64,000 bases of DNA. It comes from Oncomelania hupensis (taxonomy: Eukaryota > Mollusca > Gastropoda > Littorinimorpha > Pomatiopsidae). The translations under genes were made by a program, and so were the position numbers. Shown here piece after piece: positions 52,461 through 62,726 of the stretch (positions are counted from its first letter, which is position 1; the number at the start of each line of letters is the position of its first letter). The notes under the pieces are model-generated. The model was not told the DNA's origin and made no database searches. It worked only from the letters and a program-made list of their open reading frames with translations. The stretch covers positions 46,615,818-46,679,817 of the forward strand of contig CM072515.1 of NCBI GenBank assembly GCA_036898135.1, read 5' to 3'.

Positions 52461-53580
52461 ATGTGCTGGTTATAGGAAATGCCCAGAAGTCTTCTGTAGC
52501 ACCTCATCTCCATGCATTGTATTCTTCGTTGTAGGTCTGCTGTGAGGGTCCATGTTTCGCAAGCGTATAGGAAGATGGAGATGACTAGGGAGTGCCGCAG
52601 CTTTATCTTGGAATGTAGACTGATGGTCGTGTCTTTCCAAATGGGTTTCAACCTATCAGGGCAGCAGTTGTTTGTGCGATCCTGGAGAGGACTTCCTGTC
52701 GGGACCCATTGTCTGATACAATGGCTCCTAAATATTTGAAGCGTTGCACTGTGTTGAGGGATTGGCCTTGGGCTTTGATGATGTCCATGTTGATACCATT
52801 GGTGTTGTTGTCATCATTTTGGTCTTCTCTGCACTAATTTCCGTTCAATGAGCTCTGGAGCCGGTGTCAAGCCTCTGTTCCAGCTGTTTAAATTCTTGTT
52901 CCTCTCCAGCCATATCTTAAGAAGCACTAAACGGATTTTGACTGAACTTCATAGAAACATTACGTAGGTTTAGTGGCCATATATTTGCTCTATCACAATG
53001 ATCAATGTCGCTGGCTTTCAATGTTTTTGCTAAAACGTTTTGCTCTTTATCTCAAAACAAAACAAAACAAAACAATTTTGGGACCGATTTTAATGAGTGT
53101 TGGTATACAGGCACATCAAGTCCTGGCCATCGATTCGTTGGTAATCCATTTGTCGGCAGTCGTTCAGTCGGTGGGTCCGTCACTTCAAATTTCAATCGTT
53201 CTTTTTTCATTTAAGAACATATAGACATATTTTTTTTACTTTAGGTCAAAAATTACTGAACCGACTTTGACGAGTTTTACAGTGAAGATACTTTAACCAT
53301 CACTTAACCATTTGTGTCGGCCATCTGTCGTCTTTCTGAATGATCATGTTCGCTAAGGTCAATTATATTATAAACACTTTTGCACTTTAATCTCAAAGTT
53401 TTCCGAACCGTTTTGAAAACATTTTCTTCGCAGATAGTTTAGACAGTGGCCATTTATTCCATGCTGTCAACTGAGTTCTTTAGGGTAAAACAGAGTCACA
53501 ACATCGCCAAGATACTTAACGAATTTGAAAATGTCGATTGTCACCTATGTGTGAAAATGTATGGGAAATTATTTGATGGC

Positions 53581-54224
53581 TTGCCATCTTGTTTTTTCAG
53601 TGTTTCTGTTTGCGTGTACAACGAGCAAGGAGTTCTGCTGACCTGCTGCTGCAGTGACATCGTAAGAGACAACATCATCCTCGCCAACCAAAACTACCGC
53701 ACACACACAATCGCAACACAACAAAACAAACAAAAAACAGTAGAGGAAGCATGATTGTATTAAGTGTACAAATGAAGTTGTCTGAGAAACGAGTCACACG
53801 CTTTCTCACCATGGTAAGTGTACAAATGGAGTTGTCTGAGAAACGCGTCACACGCGTCATTGCCACGCACCTCCATTTCCTTCCTACCACGTCGCCGCCA
53901 TCATTGCTGCGCGCGCAGCCACCTGATAGTCCCTTCGCGCACTCAGCCTCGGCACTCAGCCAGCGGGAAGAACATCCGCGGCGTCAAATAGTTCGTGAAA
54001 ACGGTCTCGTGACTGGGTCTCTTGGGTGACGTAGCAAAGGAGGGGTCAGTGGCAAGCGAGGCTGGGGCGTGTCAGAGGTCTCTGTGGGGACTGTCAGAGG
54101 TCTGGAGACTACGCATGATCTTACGAACTCCAACACTTTTATAAACACATTGCAGTTTTTGCACCTTTTTAAAAACACATTTTATACATTTTAAAAAAAA
54201 GTCCTTTTACTTTCAATTTTATTT
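53581..54224. other. No recognised gene; 57-bp tandem duplication
   Basis: The segment taagtgtacaaatgaagttg ... gtcacacgc (53760-53802) recurs at 53816-53859 with few changes. No gene recognised. Confidence 0.55.
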
Positions 54225-54420
54225 ATCTATTTCCAGACCTGTCAGGAAACACTTTGATATTCAGGAATCAAAACGAGCCAAATGTAAGCCGGTCTGTCGG
54301 TCGGCATGTTGTTCTCTTTATCTTAAGAACCTTTGAACAGATTTTGACGAAACTTTATAGGTTTCTGGCCAGCATTTAGTTACTTGACCAGCTTCTCCTT
54401 GCCAGCGTACTTGCTATACC
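54225..54420 (+). repeat. Dispersed repeat A, copy 6 (5' part only)
   Basis: Head blocks gagccaaatgtaagccggtc and gaacagattttgacgaaact are recognisable. The copy ends soon after. Confidence 0.6.
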
Positions 54421-54793
54421 TCTAAGGTTACAAGAAATACAAATAGCAGTAACAACAATAAAGTCGATACGGATGACAAGACGCAGGAAGTATGAAAACG
54501 CCTTATTGAAAACTGCCAACACCCTAGCTTTGGGAATATATTTGACTATGAATTCTCTTCTTTCTTTTAAAGTTAAGAAGATTTTTTTCCCTCCAGATTA
54601 TGTTGGCAGCCAATCAATTGTGGATACTTTTTTTTTTTTGCATGAAGATGTTTTTCCTGGAGACTTCATTCAGGCGTCTTCTTTTGCTATTGTAAAAAAA
54701 GATTGTTTAGCAAGCCCAGCTGATAACACTGGCGAGCGGAAAACACCGCCAAATGGCCATCTGTATAATACAATGTCACTAACACTAAACACT

Positions 54794-55573
54794 AAGGGTG
54801 TTCGGTTTTACCGGTTTTCCGGTTACAATCGGTTCGACTTTCTCACGGTTCGGTAAACCGGTTTGGCCTTAAAAAACCGGAAAACCGCGGTTTTTCTAAG
54901 GGACATCACTCGTCCCGTAAAGCACTAGCAAAATGGCAGAAACTGAGAAATTCGTAGCGAACACGCGTGGGAAAGCTGACATTTGGAGATTCTTTCTCCT
55001 GTGAGAGACAGAAGCAGGAAAGGTTGACCATAATACCGGTTACTGTAAAGAGTGTAAGGCAAGTATTAAACTTGGCGGTGGCACTTCAAATCTGAATGCA
55101 CACATTCGCCGACACCACCCTTTGCTGCTGTTGAAGCCAGCCAAGCCTGCGGGCCCTGCACCCAATAGATCTAACCCACAAGTCCTACATGCTAGATCTA
55201 GTCCGTGTACCAGCAGCGCTGACGCTGACGTGAGCATTGTGACTTTTAATCTTTCAATGTGCATTGTTTTTCTAACCAATATGACATTCGCAACTTCAGA
55301 TTCCACCAACGGTTTCACAAACTCAAAATTGAAAAGCAAACTCCCAAATCTACCCACAGTGGAGGAGGGAAATAGCCTCTGAGTTAAGTAGCTAGCGACA
55401 TAAATTCCAAAACAAAATTCAATACAGAGGTTATTTCCCTTGCTTACTATGCGCCTTTACCCGGGGTAACCAGTTGTAACTTCTAGCCGGTTAACCGGTT
55501 TTAAACCGCGGTTTTTTTTATTGGAAAAACCGGTTAAAAACCGGTTTGAGAAATCGTACCGGTTCCACCCTTT
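54794..55573 (+). mobile_element. Non-autonomous hAT transposon with BED-finger remnant
   Basis: A perfect 10-bp direct repeat actaaacact (54784-54793 and 55574-55583) flanks the element; hAT TSDs are 8 bp, so two bases are probably chance or terminal sequence. The ends aagggtg and caccctt are inverted. Both subterminal regions (about 100 bp) are packed with accggtt and ccggttt motifs in both orientations, as expected for transposase-binding repeats. Confidence 0.82.
54933..55382 (+). pseudogene. BED zinc-finger fragment of a hAT transposase
   Basis: From the Met at 54933 the frame encodes DIWRFFLL, a TGA stop (55002-55004), then on in the same frame YCKECKASIKLGGGTSNL and NAHIRRHHP. This is a BED-type C-x2-C...H-x4-H finger: W and F aromatic positions, the TSNL motif and the HHP ending are all present. 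BED fingers bind DNA in hAT transposases and ZBED proteins. The frame stops at 55382 long before a catalytic domain, so only the N-terminus remains. Confidence 0.75.
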
Positions 55574-56699
55574 ACTAAACACTGACATTGAACGGAGAAG
55601 GGGAGATTGATTGATCTTTACTATCATTCTGTTACTGTCCGGAGAATAGCGTCAAATAAGGATTATGTCCCAGTGTTGAAGATGATGTCGGTTACCTCCA
55701 GACCCATTTTTTTAGGCCAGAACTCCGCGACCTGTGTTTTACATAAAACAGTTTTCATCCTATAGTCTGACGGGTCTTTTTGTGATCTACAACTTCCAGT
55801 CGGAACTGAGGCCAGTGGTGAGGTTGAACTCTAGAATCTGCCATTAAACTAGATATAGGCCTAAGCAGTGAAATGTACATACAGAAAGATGAAATGATGG
55901 ATAGCCAGAGAGAGGTTGAGTTATTTCGGTTTTCGCCTTGACGGAATATCCACGGTATCATAAAGAAGAAGAAGAGGAGGAGGAGAGTTAATACATTCAT
56001 TTTGCCTGAGCTGTGCAATTTGTTGTGAGCTCGACTGGTGGAGCTGCAATTTGTGAGAGGAAACTGGATGCTGGGCCAGTGAGATGGAAACCTGGCAGCG
56101 TAATTCACGGCAAAATGCGCTGCGGAAAGGAAGAAGATGAAGAAGCGATTGCGCCAGACAAATCTTATTTGCTGCTAGGCCTGACTGCTGGAGGATCACT
56201 TGCACAACTCACTCGGGAGGGGGGGGAGAGAGAGGGGGAGGAGATAGAGACCTCCATCAATATAGTAAGAATAGAGCGAGGATGGTATTCTATGGCAGTT
56301 CCTGTGCTTTCTCTCTGGGGACTAACAACGAGTTTTCAGGCCTCAGCTTTTGCTTCTTACGACCCTTTACTTAGTGACTCCAAAGAAATGGGGATCTCTC
56401 CTTTACTTCCCGACTCTTGTGAAATTGGGATCTCTCCTCTATTTCCCAACTCCTGTGAAGCAGGGGGACATCTCATCTATTTTATTTAATACAGAACTTA
56501 GAAACTCGCTACTTCCCTCAAAACCTAGGATCGCTCTTTACCCCTCTGCCCACAGAATCTGTAGTGCTTGTAGTAATACTATACTAGATTCTCACTGTCT
56601 CTTTCTGCTCATCCGCCAGCTGAAAGTTTAAACATCAACAACTCCCTCGTGGGTTTGCTTGTTTTGATGCCGACATTTAACTCCTCCCCTGCCGCGCCA
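55574..56699. other. No recognised gene
   Basis: Overlapping open frames (55755-56108 minus, 56013-56489 plus) have no recognisable domain. A short in-frame repetition (gggatctctcct) occurs around 56390-56460. Not called as a gene. Confidence 0.4.
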
Positions 56700-56705
56700 G
56701 CCAGG

Positions 56706-56770
56706 CTATACAAAACCATCTTCGTCTTCTCTCCCATTGGTGCCGCTCTGGAATAGGGCGGGGCTACGGT
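56706..56770 (+). promoter_or_regulatory. Promoter-like cluster: TATA-like, inverted CCAAT, GC box
   Basis: Within 65 bp there are a TATA-like ctataca (56706-56712), an inverted CCAAT box (attgg, 56736-56740) and a GC box gggcggggc (56756-56764). The TATA-like motif lies upstream of the other two, so it is unlikely to act with them. CCAAT plus GC box fits a TATA-less start just downstream. Confidence 0.35.
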
Positions 56771-57151
56771 GCCAGACTGACAGACAGCGAAGGGGTTGAG
56801 GGTCTAAGATGCTGGAAAGGCATTGAGCTTATGTACTGAGCTACCGTAGAGGGAGCGACTTGAAACGAACTTAGTGAAAGCAAAGAGGACCAGACTCTGT
56901 AGCGAGAGAGCAAAGGAGGAGAGGTCTCGACATTTACGAGAAGAGGTTCCAGCTTCTAGACTTCTGTGCCTTGACTCTCATCTTCAGTGCTGGAAGCTGG
57001 ATGCGCGATCAAACGGTAGTGAGAGTGAAGGAGTTACACAGCATCAAGTGCTTTCACACAGCGCAAACACTCTTTGCTCCCAGCAGGCAGCCAAGCTCAA
57101 GGCACAGAACAGAGATTTAAGGCGCTGCTCACAATTTTGGCAAAATTACAG
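56771..57151 (+). other. Candidate first exon before the AG|GTAA array
   Basis: A GC-richer segment than its surroundings, with an open frame from 56874 (Lys/Arg/Glu-rich, no domain) that runs into the donor-like attacag|gtaaaa at 57151-57152. It follows the promoter-like cluster and lies 5.5 kb upstream of the acceptor of the MyoD-like exon on the same strand. It could be a 5' UTR exon of that gene or the start of an unrelated non-coding RNA. The start is arbitrary. Confidence 0.3.
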
Positions 57152-57531
57152 GTAAAAGTACTTTGTGAGTTCATATAATTTTAGGGAGATATTCAAAGTT
57201 TTAGTTCTTGATTACAGGTAAATGTATTTGTGTGGGTTAAGAGCATGAAAATGCTAAGTACTCTCAGTTTAGTCAGAATTACAGGTAAATATAGCTTGTG
57301 AGTGCGCAGAAGTAAGGTGCTTGTCGCAGTTTTGTCCTAATTACAGGTACTAGGTAAATGTATACTATTTAGTCTTGGAAGGATAACACAGGTAAATCTT
57401 TTTGTCCAGAATTAATCAGTTTATCTAAATTGCAAGTAAAACGCACACTGTTTTTCAAGAATTAATTTTAAAAAAAAAGGTTTGTTTTTAGTCTAAGATT
57501 TAATACGGTTTATTCGTCACTACAGGTAAGT
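57145..57531 (+). repeat. Array of juxtaposed AG|GTAA recursive-splice-like sites
   Basis: The motif (a)ttacag|gtaa recurs with GT at 57152, 57218, 57285, 57347, 57392 (as acacag|gtaa) and 57526 (as ctacag|gtaa), plus tag|gtaa at 57354 and a decayed ttgcaagtaa at 57431. Spacing is about 45-70 bp and longer. Each site is an acceptor and a donor back to back, the zero-length-exon architecture of recursive splicing ratchet points. Sequence between sites is only loosely similar. Confidence 0.75.
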
Positions 57532-57726
57532 GCAGTTTTGCCTAGAAACGATTACATGTTTTTCCCCCTCTGTGTGTTGTGTAGGAGAGCAGTCAAATTT
57601 GTCATCACAACAATTTGTCCAGGATTACTACTATTATTATGTGGGCTAGAAGTTACCACATTATAATCAGTATTTTCCTCAGCCGTTCCGTGTAACCTGT
57701 CGACAAAATAGTTTTGGTAGTTTTGG

Positions 57727-58195
57727 ACCCTCCGGTGGGATGCCGGGGTTTTCTGTATAAATAGTACCCCAACTTTTGGGAAATTGAGTGCTTTAAATTA
57801 CGACTGTTTCAGTCATTCTCATTTGTTCTTTCTCTTTCCTAATCTGTTCTATCAATCTACTATCTTCTTCCCTAGACCAGTCATCTACCGTTTGTCTTGA
57901 AAATTCTCCCCAAACTCTTAATTTGTGATCTGTTGGGTAGCTTGGGGATATTGGACGCTTTCTGCCAAATGGTCACAAGGCTTTCTATGGTATTATTATT
58001 TAGCAGTTTAGTATGTGTTTTGTTAAAATTTTATTTTAATGCTTATATTCTATTTTTGTTTTTGCGAACTGGGGTTCGATAAATTAGAGTACAGGCTCAG
58101 CGTCCCCTGCGTGAGATGCCTTTATTGTACAGTGACTGGGTGATGGGGTGCCTTCTGTGTTAGCTTTAGGGTTGTTTCAGCAGATTTTTTTTACT
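57727..58195 (+). mobile_element. Repeat B copy, 3' end incomplete
   Basis: Starts with gatgccggggttttctgtat and contains the cagcgtcccctgcgtgagat block. It breaks off at about 58190 before the gtccgctgg 3' end. No TSD identified. Confidence 0.7.
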
Positions 58196-58897
58196 TATTT
58201 ATTTACGCATTTGTTTGTTTGCTTGTTCCGTGGATTAATTATTACTTCATTGCCAGTTTAGTGGATCATTTTATTGGTTTGATTGTATATGCACTTAATT
58301 CATTACTTGTTAATTGCATATTTGTTTCTGTCTTCAATAGGTCACAATCGGCATCGAAGTGGACAGTTCTGAAATCGGACTTTCCTTCTAGACATAATCA
58401 CAGCTGACGTCTTGGCAACACGCAATATGACGTAACAAGAATCGATGCGTGAACCAGGCGAACGTCGTGGTAACGTATTTTGCGTCATGAGTAGGCCTAC
58501 CATGCGACGTAGTGTGGATATCGGTGATAGTGTATGACTTTAGTCGTCTTTGAGAATTTGCCTTTAAGTCCAGTGCCTTTGGTGTAAAATTTGCGTCCTT
58601 CATTTTCAAGAGTGGAATTGTTACTTCTTCACGTTCATCTGCCACTGACCTGGCGAGACACTAAGTCGGAGAAAGGTGGTTTTACCTCGGCTGCATTACT
58701 AACACATTCGGGTGAGTAGACCCTAATGTGTAGCACGCATGTATCATAGTGCTGATGGAAGGCAGGGGACAAATATCGTGCCGTGATCCTTAAAGTTGTT
58801 ATTTAGAGGGTTTAAAAACCGCATGGGGCTTTCGCTGTTAAATAGCATGAACAAGATGCATTGTTCCTCCTCCTCCTCCTCCTCATCAGCATCAGCA

Positions 58898-58950
<53 letters not shown>

Positions 58951-60726
58951 TCATCAACATCACACTCGCTATCTGTATTTGTAATAAACTGATTACTTGT
59001 GTTATGCCACAGACGTTACGAGAATTTTCAGTTCCTCATTACCAAAAAAAATGTCGTATTTCCTCATCTGCTGAAAAAGATCAAATGGCACAAAAGATCG
59101 TTGAAATAAATCACAGATAAGGTACTTGACAGTTTGAGCTGCTTACACACGCACTTAAAACCTAAATATAGTTCGTTTGCTTGGTTGAGCTGATTACGTT
59201 ACTGTTTGATCAATCATTTAAAACATCGTATCTCATTATTGACTTCAGTCACTTATAGAAGCCTCGGGCTGAAGTTTTGTAAAGCCATATCTTACAGCGG
59301 GCGGAAACTGCTAAAAGACTTCGTATGTACGCAAACTTAACGGGAATGATGTAATACAAATGTAACACAGTGGGTGAAAGTTTGAAGTTGCCTTTTCCAA
59401 TTAAAAAAAAACAAACAAAAAAACACGACATCTTTTTAAAGCGAAATTAATACCGACCAGTCAATATGTAGCACTTTGTGCTGCAAAAATTATTGCCAAA
59501 ATTGTCCTTCTTTTTCCCTTTACCTTTAAAAAAATTTGTTTTTAAAAAAACATTTCAAACGCTTTGAATTGTATTGTTGTTTGGTCAATATGCCCGTTAG
59601 CAAATAGCCTTCACACACCACGCGTCGCCACACACGCATTCAAATGGTTTAAGCTCCAGCCGTCTATCCATGGATCTTCTATTAATTGACCATGCCCAAG
59701 AATAGAGCGTTTGCTTCATCAATAAATGTTAACCTGTCTGGGGACAAATAAACAAAAACTCGCATTTCAATCAGTTGTTCCACTTATTATTATTTGTTGT
59801 TTTTTTTACTGCTACAAACATTCTTACCGGAAAAACTTGTTACTACTACAAACATTATTTACTTTAAAATTTTCCTGGAAGAACATAACTGTCTTGGGCA
59901 TTCGTTGAACACATCGTAAGTCTTAAACAAAATTCACTCGAATCACTATGGCGATTGGTTCGATGGAGTATAGCTGCCGTGGAAATACAGAATACAGATC
60001 TTTATTTATCTTCGAACTGTAGTGAATTAAGAAAATCGTGTGCAGCACATAATATATATAATTATTAATGGTAACGTAATTCAAAGAGTATTTTACTCCG
60101 TATTTAGATCACATTTTAAAAATAATATGAAAGTAATTGTTAGCTATCTCACATTGAATTTATTTTTGCATCGTGAATTTTTCAGTTTTTGCGCGTGTCC
60201 TCATCCCATAATCACATTTAATAGTAACAGTATATGAAAGAATATTTTTGGTAAAATGCCCTTGTGCACAATGCAAAGTATTTTTAAACCCCCTAAATGT
60301 TAACGGCATACAATTTAACACATAATAAATCATCTTATTACTATTACAGACTAAATAAGTGAGTAAAATATTTACTTCAATAAATAAATACTTCAAACAG
60401 TACACTATACCGAATCCAGGAAGTTTCACTTTTTCTGACGAATAAGTCTCTTGTGTAATGTTTGTTGCATGCACTTAAAAAAACTGAAGAGAGAAAAGTA
60501 AAATCATAAATTATATTTTAACGACAAATGTTAAACGGTAAAACTTGTAGGAATTTGTTTGTTTTTTTAAATATGAGAAATACTTTTTTAAGTTATAAGA
60601 GTGTTAAACAGTTGTAATCATCATTATTTTAAAAGAATCAGAGAAGAAATTGATTTGTAACTGAATTTCTTCGATGCTGGAAAATAGTATATAAATATAA
60701 TGTATTAATATATATAAAATTATGAA
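58196..60726. other. No recognised gene; (ATC)n tract
   Basis: AT-rich with an (ATC)n tract at 58898-58950 (poly-Ile and poly-Met frames are artefacts). May be intronic if the 57.15-kb donor belongs to the MyoD-like gene. Confidence 0.45.
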
Positions 60727-60805
<79 letters not shown>

Positions 60806-60817
60806 TTTTTTTTTTTT
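60727..60817. repeat. Compound (ATT)n-(GTT)n-poly-T tract
   Basis: Att units (60728-60771), gtt units (60769-60803) and a t-run to 60817. Confidence 0.96.
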
Positions 60818-60819
60818 GT

Positions 60820-61095
60820 TATTTCAATGAGAGTGTGAGAGTATAAGCAGAGGCCTAGTCTGTACACGCATGCATTCAATCGCATGGACTTTAAAGATAC
60901 TGACATTCATGTATTAGAAGGGTGAGTGCCGCCTACACAAATACACCCGAGGGCAGCATGCAATATGGTCAATTCTGTCCATCCCCGGTCGCCCAAGATT
61001 GTATTCAATCGTCAAACTATTCGCCCAAAGGTTGCCAGTGTCGGCCAGCGCCTTGAGCAGCTCTTGGGCTGGAAAAGCGCTAGATAAGAACGATT
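60820..61095 (+). repeat. SINE-like repeat sharing blocks with 21.3 and 32.6 kb
   Basis: The block gcatgcattcaatcgcatgg with actttaaagat matches 32590-32622, and the 3' block ccagcgccttgagcagctct with gcgctagataagaa matches the end of the SINE at 21.3 kb. The tRNA-like head is not clear here. Confidence 0.55.
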
Positions 61096-61403
61096 ACATA
61101 AAATGTAATAAAAAATATGGGTAAATTGCGGCTTTGGATTTTTACTCATAATTGCGAAGACTATTTGTTATTTTGTTATCGTATTTTTATTTGTGCTCAG
61201 TTTGTTTGATTTTCTATGACAAATAAATTTCAACTTGGATTCTTTGGAAGTAATGGCATTTTGTTGGGGCTATTGAAATTAATCAACTTATTCAACAATT
61301 CTGTTTGCGATTCTTGAAATAAATCATAAACACCTGAAAAGAGTAAATCTTAATCTGTGTTTTAAAGGTAATTTGGTGGAATGAGACGAAGACGACGATG
61401 ATG

Positions 61404-61612
61404 TTTTTTTTGTTGTTTGTTTGTAGATTATAGTCACACGACACTTTCGCATATAGGTGACTACTGGACCGATTTATACTGACACCAGCGGGCCAGTTGT
61501 TGGTAAAGGGGAAAATAATATGATCACACGTTGACCAATCCGGGATTCGAACCAGCGACCTTTCGGTTACTAGCAAGACGCTCTTACCAACTGAGCTACC
61601 CGGCCCCTTCGA
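61404..61612 (-). mobile_element. tRNA-derived SINE with 12-bp TSD
   Basis: Minus-strand head: gggtagctcagttggtaaga (A-box region), an anticodon-loop-like ctagtaa as in Thr(AGT) tRNAs, and ggttcgaatcccgg (B-box). The (aaac)n-like tail is on the left. The 12-bp TSD acgacgatgatg is perfect (61392-61403 and 61613-61624). Confidence 0.87.
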
Positions 61613-61848
61613 ACGACGATGATGATCATGATGATGATGAAGAAGACTTTTAAGGCGCTTAAGCCATGAAGAGCATGATCGAAGCGCACGCACCTACTCC
61701 ATGAAAAAGAAAATAAAAAAAATAAATTAAAAAATAAAACAAGTAAGAGATATAGATCTAACTGACGAAAAACACAAAAACACACAATGGCCCTTGCACA
61801 CCAGCTCAATGCCTATGTGAGCAGCACTCTTTGATTCCCCCACATTTT
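61613..61848. other. No recognised gene
   Basis: Short frames only. Confidence 0.45.
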
Positions 61849-61915
61849 TTTTTTTGAGTAAATTTACGTCCCCGGACACATTAAGCGTATAGGGGACGGG
61901 TGAAACACCACTATG
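61849..61915 (-). mobile_element. 67-bp polyadenylated mini-retroposon
   Basis: Flanked by the perfect 12-bp TSD cccccacatttt (61837-61848 and 61916-61927). On the minus strand it ends in a poly-A run and contains cgtcccc ... ggggacg, a 7-bp stem hairpin. It could be a truncated SINE or LINE copy, or a retro-copy of a small structured RNA. No other copy was found in the window. Confidence 0.7.
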
Positions 61916-62615
61916 CCCCCACATTTTGCTGGCTGCGGCTATTTATAGCTTGCCTACACCCTCCCTTCCAGTGAAAGGAAAGGAAAGAAGCACCGGCGAA
62001 GCTATCGGCGAAGCTATTTATAGAAGCTTTGGTTGAGTCGGTGTGCTTGTAGAAGATATAATCGAAACACTGCAACTTTAAACAAACAAACAAACAACCA
62101 AACAACAATAACAACACAAGCTATGTACAGCGATGAATAATTGCAAAATAGTCAATCCTCTAGATTATTAACTAGACTAATGACTGAAAACAGATGTATT
62201 TAAATACAACAAAAACAAAAGGGTCGCCCACATACATATAAAATAGGACTGTAAGAGGAGCTTCCCACTATATTTCGTAAATAAATAAACAATATAATAA
62301 ATAAATAAATAAATTAATTAATTAATTAATAGTGGTTTTTTTATTTGCTTTGTTTAGTAATGATTGTTTTGTGCTGTTTTATGTTACACTTTGCTTTGCA
62401 GTTTTGAATATTTGTTGTTACGTATTTTCATCTTTGTGGTCAATTAGTTAATTTACTTATACTTTTAGTTGCCTACTAAATTGTTGGGCAACATTTAGTT
62501 TTACTTTTTTTTGTCTAACAGGCCTACTAATTTGGTATTTTCTTTATCTTTGATGTTCCTGATGCTTTTGTTTGTTCTTTGCTTATTTTAATTACAATGT
62601 ATGTTTGTTTTTGTT
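61916..62615. other. Non-coding upstream region of the MyoD-like exon
   Basis: AT-rich with an (AAAT)n tract near 62280-62330. Probably intron if the acceptor at 62626 is used. No repeat-family match seen. Confidence 0.45.
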
Positions 62616-62626
62616 GTTGTTGACAG
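62604..62626 (+). promoter_or_regulatory. 3' splice acceptor of the MyoD-like coding exon
   Basis: A T-rich tract (ttgtttttgttgttgttgac) ends in AG at 62625-62626. The following 100 bases have a stop in the MyoD frame (62646-62648), so they are 5' UTR and imply an upstream non-coding exon. If unused, the transcript may instead start nearby. Confidence 0.55.
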
Positions 62627-62726
62627 GAAAGTGATTGTTACACTTTAAACTGTGTAAAACGACCAGCAGTGAGTGTAGTCGGGCAGACAGCGGGCAGCCA
62701 GTTGGGCAGGGAGCTCGACAACAATC

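Larger units (their letters stand above)
49280..52908 (-). mobile_element. LINE copy nested in repeat A (level 2)
   Basis: Flanked by the 9-bp TSD gccatatct (49271-49279 and 52909-52917). It consists of a 3' part (49280-49588, tail complement at the left) and a 5' part (52461-52908) that join into one ~760-bp 5'-truncated LINE once the inner insertion is removed. At first sight the order of coding segments looks permuted; the nest explains it. Confidence 0.87.
49195..53580 (+). repeat. Dispersed repeat A, copy 5, split by a 3.6-kb nest
   Basis: The head of the repeat (49195-49279, ending gccatatct) continues at 52909 (gccatatcttaagaagcact ...) through the usual blocks to about 53580. The interruption is a LINE with a perfect 9-bp TSD. 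It is the outermost layer of a four-level nest. Confidence 0.85.

Noticed and set aside
52010..52908. Circularly permuted or rearranged LINE
   Set aside because: The odd segment order is explained by one LINE inserted inside another, each with its own TSD.
56013..56489. 158-residue open frame as a gene
   Set aside because: Contains short internal nucleotide repeats and has no recognisable domain or codon pattern.
61540..61612. Functional tRNA gene (Thr-like) on the minus strand
   Set aside because: The anticodon stem is mismatched and the sequence continues into a SINE body with tail and TSD.
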